This document shows, piece after piece, positions 16,809 through 24,475 of a DNA stretch of 64,000 nt. Under the pieces are notes generated by a model. It was not told the DNA's origin and did not search any database. It saw nothing but the letters and a program-made list of their open reading frames with translations. Each line of letters opens with the position of its first letter. Within the stretch, counting starts at the first letter, position 1. The position numbers and the translations under genes were made by a program. Source of the DNA: Nonomuraea muscovyensis (GTDB taxonomy: Bacteria > Actinomycetota > Actinomycetes > Streptosporangiales > Streptosporangiaceae); contig NZ_JACHJB010000005.1 in NCBI RefSeq assembly GCF_014207745.1, positions 1-64,000 on the forward strand. Direction: 5' to 3'.

Positions 16809-17830
16809 ACGGTCACGCGCGGCTTTCCGACATCGCCTCCCAGGCAGGCGTGAGCGAGGCGACGGTCAGCCGGGTGCTCAACGGCAAGCCGGGCGTCTCG
16901 GCCGCGACCCGGCAGGCCGTGATGGCCGCGCTCGACCTCATGGGCTACGAACGTCCGCCGCGCCTGCGCCAGCGCAGCAACGGGCTGGTCGGTCTGGTCA
17001 CGCCCGAGCTCGACAACCCCATCTTCCCCGCGTTCGCGCAGGCCATCGAGAAGGCGCTCACCCAGCACGGCTTCACGCCGGTGCTGTGCACCCAGCTGCC
17101 CGGCGGCGCGCCCGAGGACGAGTTCACCGAGCTGCTCGTGGACCGCGGGGTGAGCGGCATCGTGTTCGTGTCCGGCCTGCACGCCGACACCACCGCCCGG
17201 ATGGACCGCTACACCCGCCTCACCGACCGGGGACTGCCGATCGTCCTGGTCGACGGCTACAACCAGCACATCGAGGCGCCGTTCATCTCCGTCGACGACC
17301 GGCTCGCCGCCCGGCTGGCCGTGCAGCACCTCGTCGACCTCGGGCACGAACGGATCGGGCTGGCCCTCGGGCCGCGCAGGTTCGTCCCGGTGATCCGCAA
17401 GATCGAAGGGTACAGGCAGGCCATGGCCCAGCTCCTCGGCGCGACCGACGTGGACGACCTCATCGCCAGCTCGCTGTTCTCCGTGGAGGGCGGGCAGGCC
17501 GCCGCCGCGCAGCTCCTGGCGCGCGGCTGCACCGGGCTGGTGTGCGCCAGCGACCTGATGGCGCTGGGCGCCATCCGGGCCTGCCGTGACCGGGGCCTGT
17601 CGGTTCCGGGGGAGGTGTCGGTGGTCGGGTTCGACGACTCGCCGCTGATCGCGTTCACCGACCCGCCGCTGACGACCGTGCGCAAGCCGATCGGCGCGAT
17701 GGCGTCGGCGGCCGTGCAGACGCTGCTCGAAGAGGTCAACGGCGCGCCCGCCAAGCACGTCGAGCTGGTCTTCCAGCCGGAGCTCGTGGTGCGCGGCTCG
17801 ACCGGCTCCGGCCCCCTGGTCAACCGGTGA
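16805..17830 (+). CDS. LacI-family transcriptional regulator of the glucosidase operon
   Basis: 341 residues from the ATG at 16805, overlapping the glucosidase stop by 4 nt. Residues 6-30 form the LacI helix-turn-helix (LSDIASQAGVSEATVSRVLNG), followed by the hinge and a periplasmic-binding-protein-like sensor core ending SVVGFDDSPLIAFTDPPLTTVRKP. It should bind a sugar or sugar phosphate and repress the operon containing it. The operator candidate at 15298-15311 lies between this operon and the divergent transporter ATPase gene. The effector cannot be read; given the neighbours, a glucoside is likely. Confidence 0.93.
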   Translation: MNGHARLSDIASQAGVSEATVSRVLNGKPGVSAATRQAVMAALDLMGYERPPRLRQRSNGLVGLVTPELDNPIFPAFAQAIEKALTQHGFTPVLCTQLPGGAPEDEFTELLVDRGVSGIVFVSGLHADTTARMDRYTRLTDRGLPIVLVDGYNQHIEAPFISVDDRLAARLAVQHLVDLGHERIGLALGPRRFVPVIRKIEGYRQAMAQLLGATDVDDLIASSLFSVEGGQAAAAQLLARGCTGLVCASDLMALGAIRACRDRGLSVPGEVSVVGFDDSPLIAFTDPPLTTVRKPIGAMASAAVQTLLEEVNGAPAKHVELVFQPELVVRGSTGSGPLVNR

Positions 17831-18708
17831 ACCCCGAGCCCGGCGTCACGCACGACGTGCTCGTCCTCGGCGGGGCCGGGGTCGACACGACCGTCTACGT
17901 GCCCGAGCTGCCGCTGCCGTACGCCGACACCTACGCCGTGCCGCCCGTCATCGACCGCATCGGCAACACCGGCGCCGGCGTGGCGCTCGGCTGTGCCGCG
18001 CTCGGCCTGTCCGTCGCGTTCGCCGACCTCATCGGCGACGACCCGCAGGGCGCGCTGATCCGGCAGGCGATGCGCGGCGTCGACTGCGCGTGGGGGCGCG
18101 CCGAAGCGGGCACCCGGCGCAGCGTCCTGCTCGTCGGCCCCGACGGCCGGCGCACGTCGCTGTTCGACCCCAAGGTCACGCCGGGGGAGCGGCTGGCGCC
18201 CGAGCTCTACACGGGCGTGCGGGCGCGCCACGCGCACGTCTCGATCACCGACTTCGGCCGCCACACCTACGACGACCTCGCCGGTGTGCCCGTCTCCACC
18301 GACCTGCACGACTGGAACGGCCGCGACGACTACCACAAGGACTTCGCCTACCGGTCCGACCTCGTCTTCCTGTCCGCCGCCGCCCTCGCGGAGCCCGAGG
18401 CGACGATGCGCGACATCGTGGAGCGCGGGCGCGCCGAGACGGTGGTCTGCACGCGCGGCGCCGACGGCTGCCTCGTCCTGACCCGGGGCGGGACCGCGCG
18501 CGCCTTCCCCGCCGCGCCGCTGCCCGGCCCGGTGGCCGACAGCAACGGCGCCGGCGACGCGTTCGTCTCCGGCTTCCTGTACGGCAGGCTGCGCGGCCTG
18601 CCGCCGGAGCAGTGCGTACGGCTCGGCGCCAGGGCCGGAGCCCACGCCTGCACGGTGCCCGGCACCCACGAGTCGCCGATCACCGCATCCGCCCTCCTGG
18701 CCCCCTGA
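17827..18708 (+). CDS. PfkB-family carbohydrate kinase
   Basis: 293 residues starting at GTG 17827, overlapping the lacI stop by 4 nt. The ribokinase/PfkB fold is shown by GGAGVDTTVYV near the start, GNTGAGVALGCAALG (the sugar-binding glycine pair), and the C-terminal anion-hole motif DSNGAGDAFVSGF, where the D of GAGD is the catalytic base. It phosphorylates a sugar or nucleoside with ATP. As the third gene of the glucosidase-lacI-kinase operon it may phosphorylate the released sugar, although glucose itself is usually handled by ROK or Glk kinases. The specific substrate is not assigned. Confidence 0.88.
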   Translation: MNPEPGVTHDVLVLGGAGVDTTVYVPELPLPYADTYAVPPVIDRIGNTGAGVALGCAALGLSVAFADLIGDDPQGALIRQAMRGVDCAWGRAEAGTRRSVLLVGPDGRRTSLFDPKVTPGERLAPELYTGVRARHAHVSITDFGRHTYDDLAGVPVSTDLHDWNGRDDYHKDFAYRSDLVFLSAAALAEPEATMRDIVERGRAETVVCTRGADGCLVLTRGGTARAFPAAPLPGPVADSNGAGDAFVSGFLYGRLRGLPPEQCVRLGARAGAHACTVPGTHESPITASALLAP

Positions 18709-18712
18709 CCGC

Positions 18713-18742
18713 GCGGGCCGCCCGCACCCGGCGGCGGCCCGC
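18713..18742 (+). terminator. Hairpin terminator after the glucosidase-lacI-kinase operon
   Basis: GCGGGCCGCC (18713-18722) pairs with GGCGGCCCGC (18733-18742) around a 10-nt loop, starting 5 nt after the kinase stop codon. Confidence 0.6.
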
Positions 18743-18802
18743 CCGGGACGCGCCTCGCCCCGCCTCTCCCACGACCCCGCCACACTCGGCGACGGCAGGG
18801 CA

Positions 18803-18830
18803 TTGACGAAAAATTCTTACATGTTATCAA
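18803..18830 (+). promoter_or_regulatory. Probable promoter of the Cys-rich/Tat/MauE operon
   Basis: TTGACG at 18803-18808 and TATCAA at 18825-18830 are 16 nt apart in an AT-rich patch that stands out from its surroundings. It lies about 75 nt before the first gene, which also has a strong AAGGAGG ribosome site at 18894-18900. Confidence 0.45.
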
Positions 18831-18906
18831 TGGATCAGTCGGAAACCTTCAGCGGCGCCGCACCATCCATCGGGGGATCAGCCAGAGCCCACCAAGGAGG
18901 ACGCGC

Positions 18907-19356
18907 ATGGCCCGTACCCCGTCCACCGACCCGCCCGTCGATCTCTTAGCCCCCGTCCGGGGAGAAGTCTCCTGGTTCTGCTGCGGCACCGCCTGGGGCC
19001 CGTGCAGCAGCACCGGCAAGGGCGCCTGCGGCACCTGCAACTCCGGGAGCCTGCAGCACGCCTGGCCCAACACCTCCGACGCCTGCTGGGCCATCACCCG
19101 GCCCGACGCCTGCGGCGTTTCGCTGTCCCGCCGGACCTGTGGCTACCAGCACCGCACCACATCGCTGTGCGGCGGGGGCGCCGTCGTCACCGCCATCGCC
19201 GACTGCGGCCCGCAGACGGACCTGTTCTGCGGCGAGCGCAGCTGCTGCGGCTCCACCTGCGCGAGCAACCGGCTCATCGACCTCACCCCGGCCGCCTACA
19301 GCCGGATCGCGAGTCTGTCCACCGGCCTGCGGCCGTGCGAGATCTCGACCGTCTAG
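18907..19356 (+). CDS. Cysteine-rich protein resembling the methylamine dehydrogenase light chain
   Basis: 149 residues with 15 cysteines (25, 26, 33, 41, 44, 60, 69, 78, 88, 100, 108, 113, 114, 118, 144) and four Trp. Recalled side by side with the Paracoccus light chain (beta subunit), the patterns C-x6-C-x7-C-x2-CNSGSL and R-x-CGY correspond to its C-x5-C-x6-C-x-CSGGSL and R-x-CCGY. Light chains are periplasmic, have six disulfides and a tryptophan tryptophylquinone cofactor. Here W61 may match the first cofactor Trp, but the second falls at F107 (TDLFC against IIWC), so the cofactor probably cannot form. There is no signal peptide. Codon 14 is TTA (18946), rare in such genomes and a mark of bldA control. 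It is the first gene of a three-gene set with a Tat protein and a MauE-like protein. Homology is by eye and needs a profile search. Confidence 0.6.
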   Translation: MARTPSTDPPVDLLAPVRGEVSWFCCGTAWGPCSSTGKGACGTCNSGSLQHAWPNTSDACWAITRPDACGVSLSRRTCGYQHRTTSLCGGGAVVTAIADCGPQTDLFCGERSCCGSTCASNRLIDLTPAAYSRIASLSTGLRPCEISTV

Positions 19357-19365
19357 GAGCAGCCG

Positions 19366-19965
19366 ATGACCAGCAGGAGAGACCTGCTCAAGTCCGCCCT
19401 GCTCGGGACCGGCGCCGGCGTCGTCGCCGCGACCGCGCTGGGCTCGCTGGGCCCCGAGGCCGCCTTCGCCGCCGGACCCGCGCCGGGCGTCGAGCCCGGC
19501 ACCCCCGACCCCGACTTCGCCGAGGGCCGCATCCGGTCCGTCAAGGACGACACGCTGCTCGTCCTCGGCTCGAACATGGTCTTCCACACCATCCGCGTCG
19601 TGGGCGGCACGAGCCTGTGGAAGCTCGGCCCGGTCGGCTTCGACCAGGCCAAACCCGGTGACGGCCTGTACGCCAGGGGCGTCCGGATGCCCGACGGGAT
19701 GCTCGCCGCCGAGTCCGTCTGGCTCAACATCGTCAACATCAAGGGCCACGTCAAGAACATCACCCGCGAGAAGGTCCACCTCGACCACAAGGGTCAGGAC
19801 ATCCTCTGCCACGTCGTGGCCGGCACGTCGGTGGCGATCCACGCGGGCGGCCCGTCCTCCGGCGACCTGTCCGTGCTGCGCGTCGGCCAGCACGTGCAGG
19901 TCCTCGGCGCCTGGCGGCCGGACACCAACGAGGTCGACATCGCCACCGTCTTCTCCCCCCACTAG
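19366..19965 (+). CDS. Tat-exported two-repeat beta-rich protein of unknown function
   Basis: 199 residues with a textbook twin-arginine signal, SRRDLLKSALLGTGAGVVAATALG, cleaved near AFAA. The mature part has two similar beta-rich segments, each opening with G-x-I/V-x-x-(I/V) and a (V/I)xxGT(S)(L/V) motif: GRIRSVKDDTLLV to about residue 125, and GHVKNITREKVHL to the end. These look like OB-fold repeats of the DUF5666 kind, though that assignment is by eye. A single Cys lies in the second repeat. Tat export implies folding before transport. The gene begins 9 nt after the Cys-rich gene, which lacks its own signal, so co-export as a complex is possible. No enzymatic motif is visible. Confidence 0.6.
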   Translation: MTSRRDLLKSALLGTGAGVVAATALGSLGPEAAFAAGPAPGVEPGTPDPDFAEGRIRSVKDDTLLVLGSNMVFHTIRVVGGTSLWKLGPVGFDQAKPGDGLYARGVRMPDGMLAAESVWLNIVNIKGHVKNITREKVHLDHKGQDILCHVVAGTSVAIHAGGPSSGDLSVLRVGQHVQVLGAWRPDTNEVDIATVFSPH

Positions 19966-19974
19966 GAGCGCCGC

Positions 19975-20778
19975 ATGCACGGGATCGCCGCGCCGCAGCC
20001 GTACGTGATCGCCCTCTTCCTCGTCTGGGCCGCGCTGGCGAAACTGCTCAGCCGGCGGGCGCGCGAGCGGGCCGGGCAGACCGCCCTCGCCCGGCTCACC
20101 GGCCCGGCGCGTGCGGTCCCCGCGCTCATGCTCGTCGGGGCTGCGGAGCTCGCCGTGGCGGCGGCGCTGCTGCTGCAGCCCACCCGGCCCGTGGCGGGGG
20201 CGGCGGCGGCCGTCGCGCTGTCCACGGGGTTCCTGGCCTACCTCGGCTACGCGCACCGGGTGGCTCCCACCTCGTCGTGCGGGTGCCTCGGCGGCCACGG
20301 TCGCCCGGTGGACCGCCGCGCCTTCGCCCGCGCGGGCCTGCTGCTCGCCGCCTCCGTCGCGGCGCTGTGGGCGGGGCCCCACCCGCTGACGCCGCCGCTC
20401 GCCGCCCTGGGCGCGGCGGAGGTCGTGGCACTGCTCGCCCTGTCGGCCGAGCTGGACCGCCACTGGCTGACGCCGCTGCGCCGCCTGCTCGTCCGGCTGC
20501 GCCGGCCGCTCGCCGCGCCGCCGCCGCGCGACGTCCCGCTGGAGGTGTCGCTGCGCCTGCTGTACCGCAGCCCCGCGTACTGCTCGGCCGCCGCGCACCT
20601 CACCTCCGACGTGCGGGAGGTGTGGGACGACGACGGCGTCAGGTTCGTCGTGTACGCGGCCCGGGACCGCACGGCCGTCTTCGGCGTCCCCCTCGCGGGC
20701 ACGGACCCGTCGGCCGTCCGCGTGGCGCTGGTCGACCAGGCGGGGGATGCGGCATCGCCCGCTGTGCCGCACCGGTGA
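19975..20778 (+). CDS. MauE/DoxX-like redox membrane protein with cytosolic tail
   Basis: 267 residues. Five hydrophobic segments lie at about 8-24, 48-68, 72-92, 118-134 and 141-158. The loop after the third contains APTSSCGCLGGHG with Cys102 and Cys104, the CxC pair seen in MauE proteins, which help form the disulfides of the methylamine dehydrogenase light chain. The last 100 residues are hydrophilic, with one Cys (PAYCSAAAH). It starts 9 nt after the Tat protein gene. The pairing with a 15-cysteine protein suggests a disulfide-introducing partner. MauD, MauG and the heavy chain, needed for a real amine dehydrogenase, are absent nearby. Confidence 0.7.
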   Translation: MHGIAAPQPYVIALFLVWAALAKLLSRRARERAGQTALARLTGPARAVPALMLVGAAELAVAAALLLQPTRPVAGAAAAVALSTGFLAYLGYAHRVAPTSSCGCLGGHGRPVDRRAFARAGLLLAASVAALWAGPHPLTPPLAALGAAEVVALLALSAELDRHWLTPLRRLLVRLRRPLAAPPPRDVPLEVSLRLLYRSPAYCSAAAHLTSDVREVWDDDGVRFVVYAARDRTAVFGVPLAGTDPSAVRVALVDQAGDAASPAVPHR

Positions 20779-20801
20779 GAAGGTCTCGACCGACGTGACG
20801 C

Positions 20802-20885
20802 ACGCGGAGCCGGTCAGTCGGGCAGGGACACGCGGAGCTGGTCAGTCGGGCAGGGACACGCGGAGCTGGTCAGTCGGGCAGGGAC
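20802..20885. repeat. Three tandem 28-bp repeats over the DUF6510 stop codon
   Basis: Copies start at 20802, 20830 and 20858; copies differ at one base (C or T at the tenth position), and a partial fourth runs on from 20886. On the minus strand each copy contains the codons for VSLPD and a stop. The real stop of the DUF6510 gene (20870-20872) lies in the copy nearest the gene. Confidence 0.85.
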
Positions 20886-21136
20886 ACGCGCAGCGAGACG
20901 GTGCCGCGCAGGTCCAGCCAGGCCGTGCCGGGTCCCCGCACCAGGCGCAGGACGACCTCGTCGCAGCCGGGGCAGCGGGCCACCAGCCCGGGCTCGGGGC
21001 CGTACACGTGCAGCCCGGCGATCGGCCCGGCCAGGCCGCAGTTCGCGCACCGGCCGGTGGCGGCGGTGACGTCCGTGGCGAAGATCTCGGACAGCGGGCC
21101 GGCCAGCGCGTTGCCGTCGAGGTGGTCAGCGGTCAT
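20870..21136 (-). CDS. DUF6510-family zinc-ribbon-like protein
   Basis: 88 residues beginning MTADHLDGNALAGPLSEIF, with two CxxC pairs (RCANCG and ARCPGCD) that suggest a zinc ribbon. The closest match recalled is the DUF6510 family, which in actinomycetes sits beside a ferredoxin-reductase-like and a sulfite-oxidase-like gene, as here. Its ATG is 1 nt after the reductase stop, so it is translationally coupled and last in the operon. Function is unknown; a part in assembling or partnering the molybdoenzyme is a guess. The 3' end lies in a 28-bp tandem repeat that copies its last codons. Confidence 0.75.
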   Translation of the reverse strand: MTADHLDGNALAGPLSEIFATDVTAATGRCANCGLAGPIAGLHVYGPEPGLVARCPGCDEVVLRLVRGPGTAWLDLRGTVSLRVSLPD

Positions 21137-21137
21137 G

Positions 21138-21866
21138 TCAGCCTCCGGTCGGGCCGAAGCGTTCGGTCCTGATGCGTTGGGGAGCGTGCCCGAGTGCGAG
21201 GAGCAGGTCGGCGGCGGCCTCGACGAACCCCGTCGGCCCGCACACGTAACACTCGGGCTCGAAGCCGGCGGGCCAGCCGCCCTCGGCCAGGTCGTCCAGC
21301 ATGATCCGGGCGGCCGGGCGGCGCCAGCCCTCGGGCGGGGTGCGCGTGTAGACGTAGGTGACGTCCAGCCCGGGGTCCGGGCGGCGCAGCTCCTCGGCGT
21401 AGTAGCGGCCGCCGAAGTCGCGCAGCGAGTAGATCAGGCGGAACGGCACGCGGCTGGCCGCCCGCCGCCGGGCCCGGATCATGGACATCAGCGGCACGAT
21501 GCCCGACCCGCCCGCCACGAGCAGCACCGGCGCGGTGCCCTCCGCCCGCCAGACGAACCAGCCGCCCACCGGCCCGCGGACCTCCACCTCGTCCCCGACC
21601 TCCATGACCTCGGTCAGGTACGGCGAGACCTCCCCGTCGGGCACCTGCTCCACGGTCAGCTCGACCGAGTCGCCGTCGGCGGGAGCGGCCAGGGAGTAGC
21701 TGCGCTGGGCGGTGTAGCCGTCCTCGGCCGTGACCCGGAGGTCCAGGTGCTGGCCCGCCACGTGGCCGGGCCAGCCGGGCACCTCCAGGCGCAGCGTGCG
21801 GGCGGTGCCGGTCTCCCGGCGGACCTCGGCCAGCCGGGCGGGCCGCCAGGTCGGGCGACGCGCCAT
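21138..21866 (-). CDS. Ferredoxin/flavodoxin reductase-like FAD-NAD(P) oxidoreductase
   Basis: 242 residues from the ATG at 21866, which shares a base with the upstream stop. The FNR fold is clear: an FAD-binding barrel with RSYSLAAP, then the NAD(P) domain with VLLVAGGSGIVPLMSM and, near the end, CYVCGPTGFVEAAADLL. There is no 2Fe-2S domain. It should feed electrons from NAD(P)H to the molybdenum protein encoded just upstream, or take them from it. The order sulfite-oxidase-like, reductase, DUF6510 is recurrent in actinomycetes. The physiological substrate is unknown. Confidence 0.85.
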   Translation of the reverse strand: MARRPTWRPARLAEVRRETGTARTLRLEVPGWPGHVAGQHLDLRVTAEDGYTAQRSYSLAAPADGDSVELTVEQVPDGEVSPYLTEVMEVGDEVEVRGPVGGWFVWRAEGTAPVLLVAGGSGIVPLMSMIRARRRAASRVPFRLIYSLRDFGGRYYAEELRRPDPGLDVTYVYTRTPPEGWRRPAARIMLDDLAEGGWPAGFEPECYVCGPTGFVEAAADLLLALGHAPQRIRTERFGPTGG

Positions 21867-22465
21867 CAGTCGTCCTCGTAGCGCTGCTCGCGCCACGGGT
21901 CGCCGTAGTTGTGGTAGCCGGCGGTCTCCCAGAAGCCCGGCCAGTCGTCGTCCAGCAGCCGGATGCCGCGCACCCACTTGGCCGACTTCCAGAAGTACAG
22001 GTGGGGCACCAGCAGCCTGGCCGGGCCGCCGTGCACCGGGGCCAGCTCCTCGCCGTCGAAGCGGTAGGCGATCCACGCCTTGCCGTCGAGCAGGTCGTCG
22101 AGCGGCATGTTGGTGGTGTAGCCGCCGTAGGAGTGGACGAGCGCGTAGTCGGCGGTCGTCTCCACGTCCTCGAACAGGACGTCGAGCGAGACGCCCTCCC
22201 ACGTGGTGTCGAGCTTGGTCCACCGGGTGACGCAGTGGATGTCGACCGTCTGCCTCTGCCGCGGCAGCGCCATCAGCTCCCGCCAGGACCAGCGGTGCGT
22301 CTGCCCGGACTCGGTGTCGATGGCGAACTCCCACCGGTCCGGCGGGACCACCGGCGTCGGCCCGGCCGACAGCACGGGGAAGTCCTCGACCAGATACTGT
22401 CCGGGCGGGAGCCGCTCACCGCCCTCCCTGCGGCGGCCGCTGAAGCCGCGAGAGACGATGGCCAT
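21866..22465 (-). CDS. Sulfite-oxidase-like molybdopterin oxidoreductase (YedY/SUOX core)
   Basis: 199 residues from ATG 22465, preceded by AGGAGG. It is the molybdopterin-binding core: PPDRWEFAIDTESGQTHRWS, the molybdenum-ligand region VDIHCVTRWTKLDTTWEG with its conserved Cys, YGGYTTNMPL, and HGGPARLLVPHLYFWKSAKWVRGI. The haem and dimerisation domains of classical sulfite oxidase are missing. There is no Tat signal, so unlike MsrP/YedY it stays in the cytosol and probably uses the flavin reductase encoded next. It heads a three-gene operon. Substrate unknown. Confidence 0.88.
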   Translation of the reverse strand: MAIVSRGFSGRRREGGERLPPGQYLVEDFPVLSAGPTPVVPPDRWEFAIDTESGQTHRWSWRELMALPRQRQTVDIHCVTRWTKLDTTWEGVSLDVLFEDVETTADYALVHSYGGYTTNMPLDDLLDGKAWIAYRFDGEELAPVHGGPARLLVPHLYFWKSAKWVRGIRLLDDDWPGFWETAGYHNYGDPWREQRYEDD

Positions 22466-22564
22466 GATGCCTCCTGAGTGCGCGGATCTGGCCATTCCAT
22501 CACGCCCCGCTCCGACGACCCACGCCGGATGCCCGGCGGGCCGCGTGATCCCCGGCAGCGTGGT

Positions 22565-24475
22565 TCAGCCGAACGTGACGCGCACGCCGTTGCTCAGGCC
22601 CGAGTCGTGCAACTCCACCCCGGCGGGACTGGCGTCCCTGGGCAGCTCGAAGACCACCGTGCCGGTGAAGGAGCCGCCCGGGCCGACCCGGACCGGCGTG
22701 ATCTCCGAGCCCTCCTTGTCGAGCAGCCGGACGCCGCCGTGCAGCCGGTCGTCCTCGTCGAACAGCTTCTGCTGGCCCGGGTAGAGCACCCGGGCCTCCT
22801 GGCCGATGTTGTCGACCTGCACCGTGACCCGGCAGGTGCGCTGCTCGGCCGACTTTGCGGGCTTGGGGCACTTCGTGGCCGTCACCGCGAACTTCAGGCG
22901 GCCGTCCTGCACCGTGGTGTCGGCGCCCACGGCGGGCGTCCGTGAGACCCACGCGATCACGGCCAGCACCAGCACGAGGAGCACCACGGCGATCACCACG
23001 GCCGTCACGCAGCCCGTGAGGACGCTCCGGCGCGGCTTCTGCGGCGCGTACATGCCCGTCGGCGGCAGCGGCCCCTGACCCGTGTGCTGTCCCGTGGGCC
23101 GGGGCAGCGGCCCCTGACCCGTCTGGTGGAGCGGCGGCGGCCCGGGAGGCCGTGACGGCGGGACCGGCCCGGTGCGCTCGGACGGCGGCACCTGGGCCGC
23201 GAGATGGGCCGGGGGCACGGGGCCGGTGCGCTCGGCGTGCGGCACCTGCGCCGGGTGCACCGGCGGGACCGGCCCGGTGCGCTCCGGCGGCGGCACCTGG
23301 CCCGCCTGGGCCGCGAGATGGGCCGGGGGCACGGGGCCGGTGCGCTCGGGATGCGGCACCTGGGCCGCCGGATGCGCGGGCGGCGGCTGCGGGGCGCGCA
23401 CCGTGCGGGACGACGCCTGCGGAGGGGACGGGGGAGGGGCCTGCCGTCCACGGGAGTCATGCGGCACCGGAGCGCCCTGCGGGCCGCGCGGACCCCGCGG
23501 GAACTCCGCCAGCGGCGGGAACTCCGTGGGGTTCCACGCGTTGGTGAGGTGACGGGTCGCGGCGAGCTGCGCGGCCGGCTCGTCGGCCGCCCCCACCAGC
23601 TCCAGCAGCAACTGCCGCGCGGCGGGGCGGCGCGCGGGGTCGGGGTGGATCGCCGCGGCGACCAGCCGGTCCAGCGGCGCCGGCAGCCCCCGCAGGTCGG
23701 GCGGCGCGGTGCGGGCGCGGGCCGCCATCACGTACGCGTCACCCTCGCCGAACGGATGCCCACCCAGCCCGGCGTAGGCGATCAGCGACCCCCAGGCGAA
23801 CACGTCGCCGGCCGGGCTCGTCCGCCCCTCGAACACCTGCTCCGGAGCGATCCAGCCGGGCGTGCCCATGACCATGCCGGCGTTCGTGTGGCGGGACTCG
23901 ACGTGCGTCGAACGGGCCAGCCCGAAGTCGATCACGCGCGGCCCAGCCAGGGTCAGCATCACGTTGGCCGGTTTGAGATCGCGGTGCACCAGGCCCGCCG
24001 CGTGGATCGCGGTCAGCGCCGCCGCCACGCCCACCGCGGCCGAGTGCAGCACGGACGACGGCAGCGCACCGTGCTGGATCAGGTGGTCCTCGAGCGAGAT
24101 GCCGTCGATGTACTCGGTGACGAGGTAGAGCACCCCGTCGTGCTCGCCGTGGTCCAGCACCCGGGCCGTGCAGAACGAGGCGACCTTGCGGGCGTTGGAC
24201 ACCTCCTCGTGGAAACGCGCCCGGTAGACCGGGTCGGCGGCGTAGCCGCGGCGGATCGCCTTGAGTGCCACCTGCGCCCCGTCGGCGCCCCTGGCCAGGT
24301 AGACGGTGCCCATGCCGCCCGAGCCCAGGCGGCTGACCAGCTCATAGGGGCCGATCGCCGGCGGGTCCTCGGGCGTCAGCGGGGTGCCCGCGGAGCGGCC
24401 TTGCTGCCCCAACGTCGCTGTCCTCTCGCCGTCGTCGTCCCGCCGCCGCGAACCGACCGATCCTGCGCCCGGCAT
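22565..24475 (-). CDS. Membrane Ser/Thr protein kinase (PknB-like) with Pro-rich repeats and an external domain
   Basis: 636 residues from the ATG at 24475 (AAAAGGG ribosome site). The kinase domain, about 40-310, has GSGGMGTVY, K72, HRDLKPANV (H164-D166), DFGLA (D183) and IAPEQ. A Pro-rich linker follows with about five copies of a motif like ERTGPVPPAHLAAQVP (23160-23350). One transmembrane helix (TGCVTAVVIAVVLLVLVLAVIAWV) leads to an outer beta-domain of about 115 residues with two Cys, resembling DUF4352 (CRVTVQVDNIGQEARVLYPGQQ). It probably senses something at the cell surface and phosphorylates cytosolic targets. No phosphatase or target gene is adjacent. Confidence 0.93.
   Translation of the reverse strand: MPGAGSVGSRRRDDDGERTATLGQQGRSAGTPLTPEDPPAIGPYELVSRLGSGGMGTVYLARGADGAQVALKAIRRGYAADPVYRARFHEEVSNARKVASFCTARVLDHGEHDGVLYLVTEYIDGISLEDHLIQHGALPSSVLHSAAVGVAAALTAIHAAGLVHRDLKPANVMLTLAGPRVIDFGLARSTHVESRHTNAGMVMGTPGWIAPEQVFEGRTSPAGDVFAWGSLIAYAGLGGHPFGEGDAYVMAARARTAPPDLRGLPAPLDRLVAAAIHPDPARRPAARQLLLELVGAADEPAAQLAATRHLTNAWNPTEFPPLAEFPRGPRGPQGAPVPHDSRGRQAPPPSPPQASSRTVRAPQPPPAHPAAQVPHPERTGPVPPAHLAAQAGQVPPPERTGPVPPVHPAQVPHAERTGPVPPAHLAAQVPPSERTGPVPPSRPPGPPPLHQTGQGPLPRPTGQHTGQGPLPPTGMYAPQKPRRSVLTGCVTAVVIAVVLLVLVLAVIAWVSRTPAVGADTTVQDGRLKFAVTATKCPKPAKSAEQRTCRVTVQVDNIGQEARVLYPGQQKLFDEDDRLHGGVRLLDKEGSEITPVRVGPGGSFTGTVVFELPRDASPAGVELHDSGLSNGVRVTFG

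Noticed and set aside
18907..19356. Working methylamine dehydrogenase
   Set aside because: No heavy chain, MauD or MauG is nearby and the second cofactor Trp appears missing; only a light-chain-like scaffold is supported.
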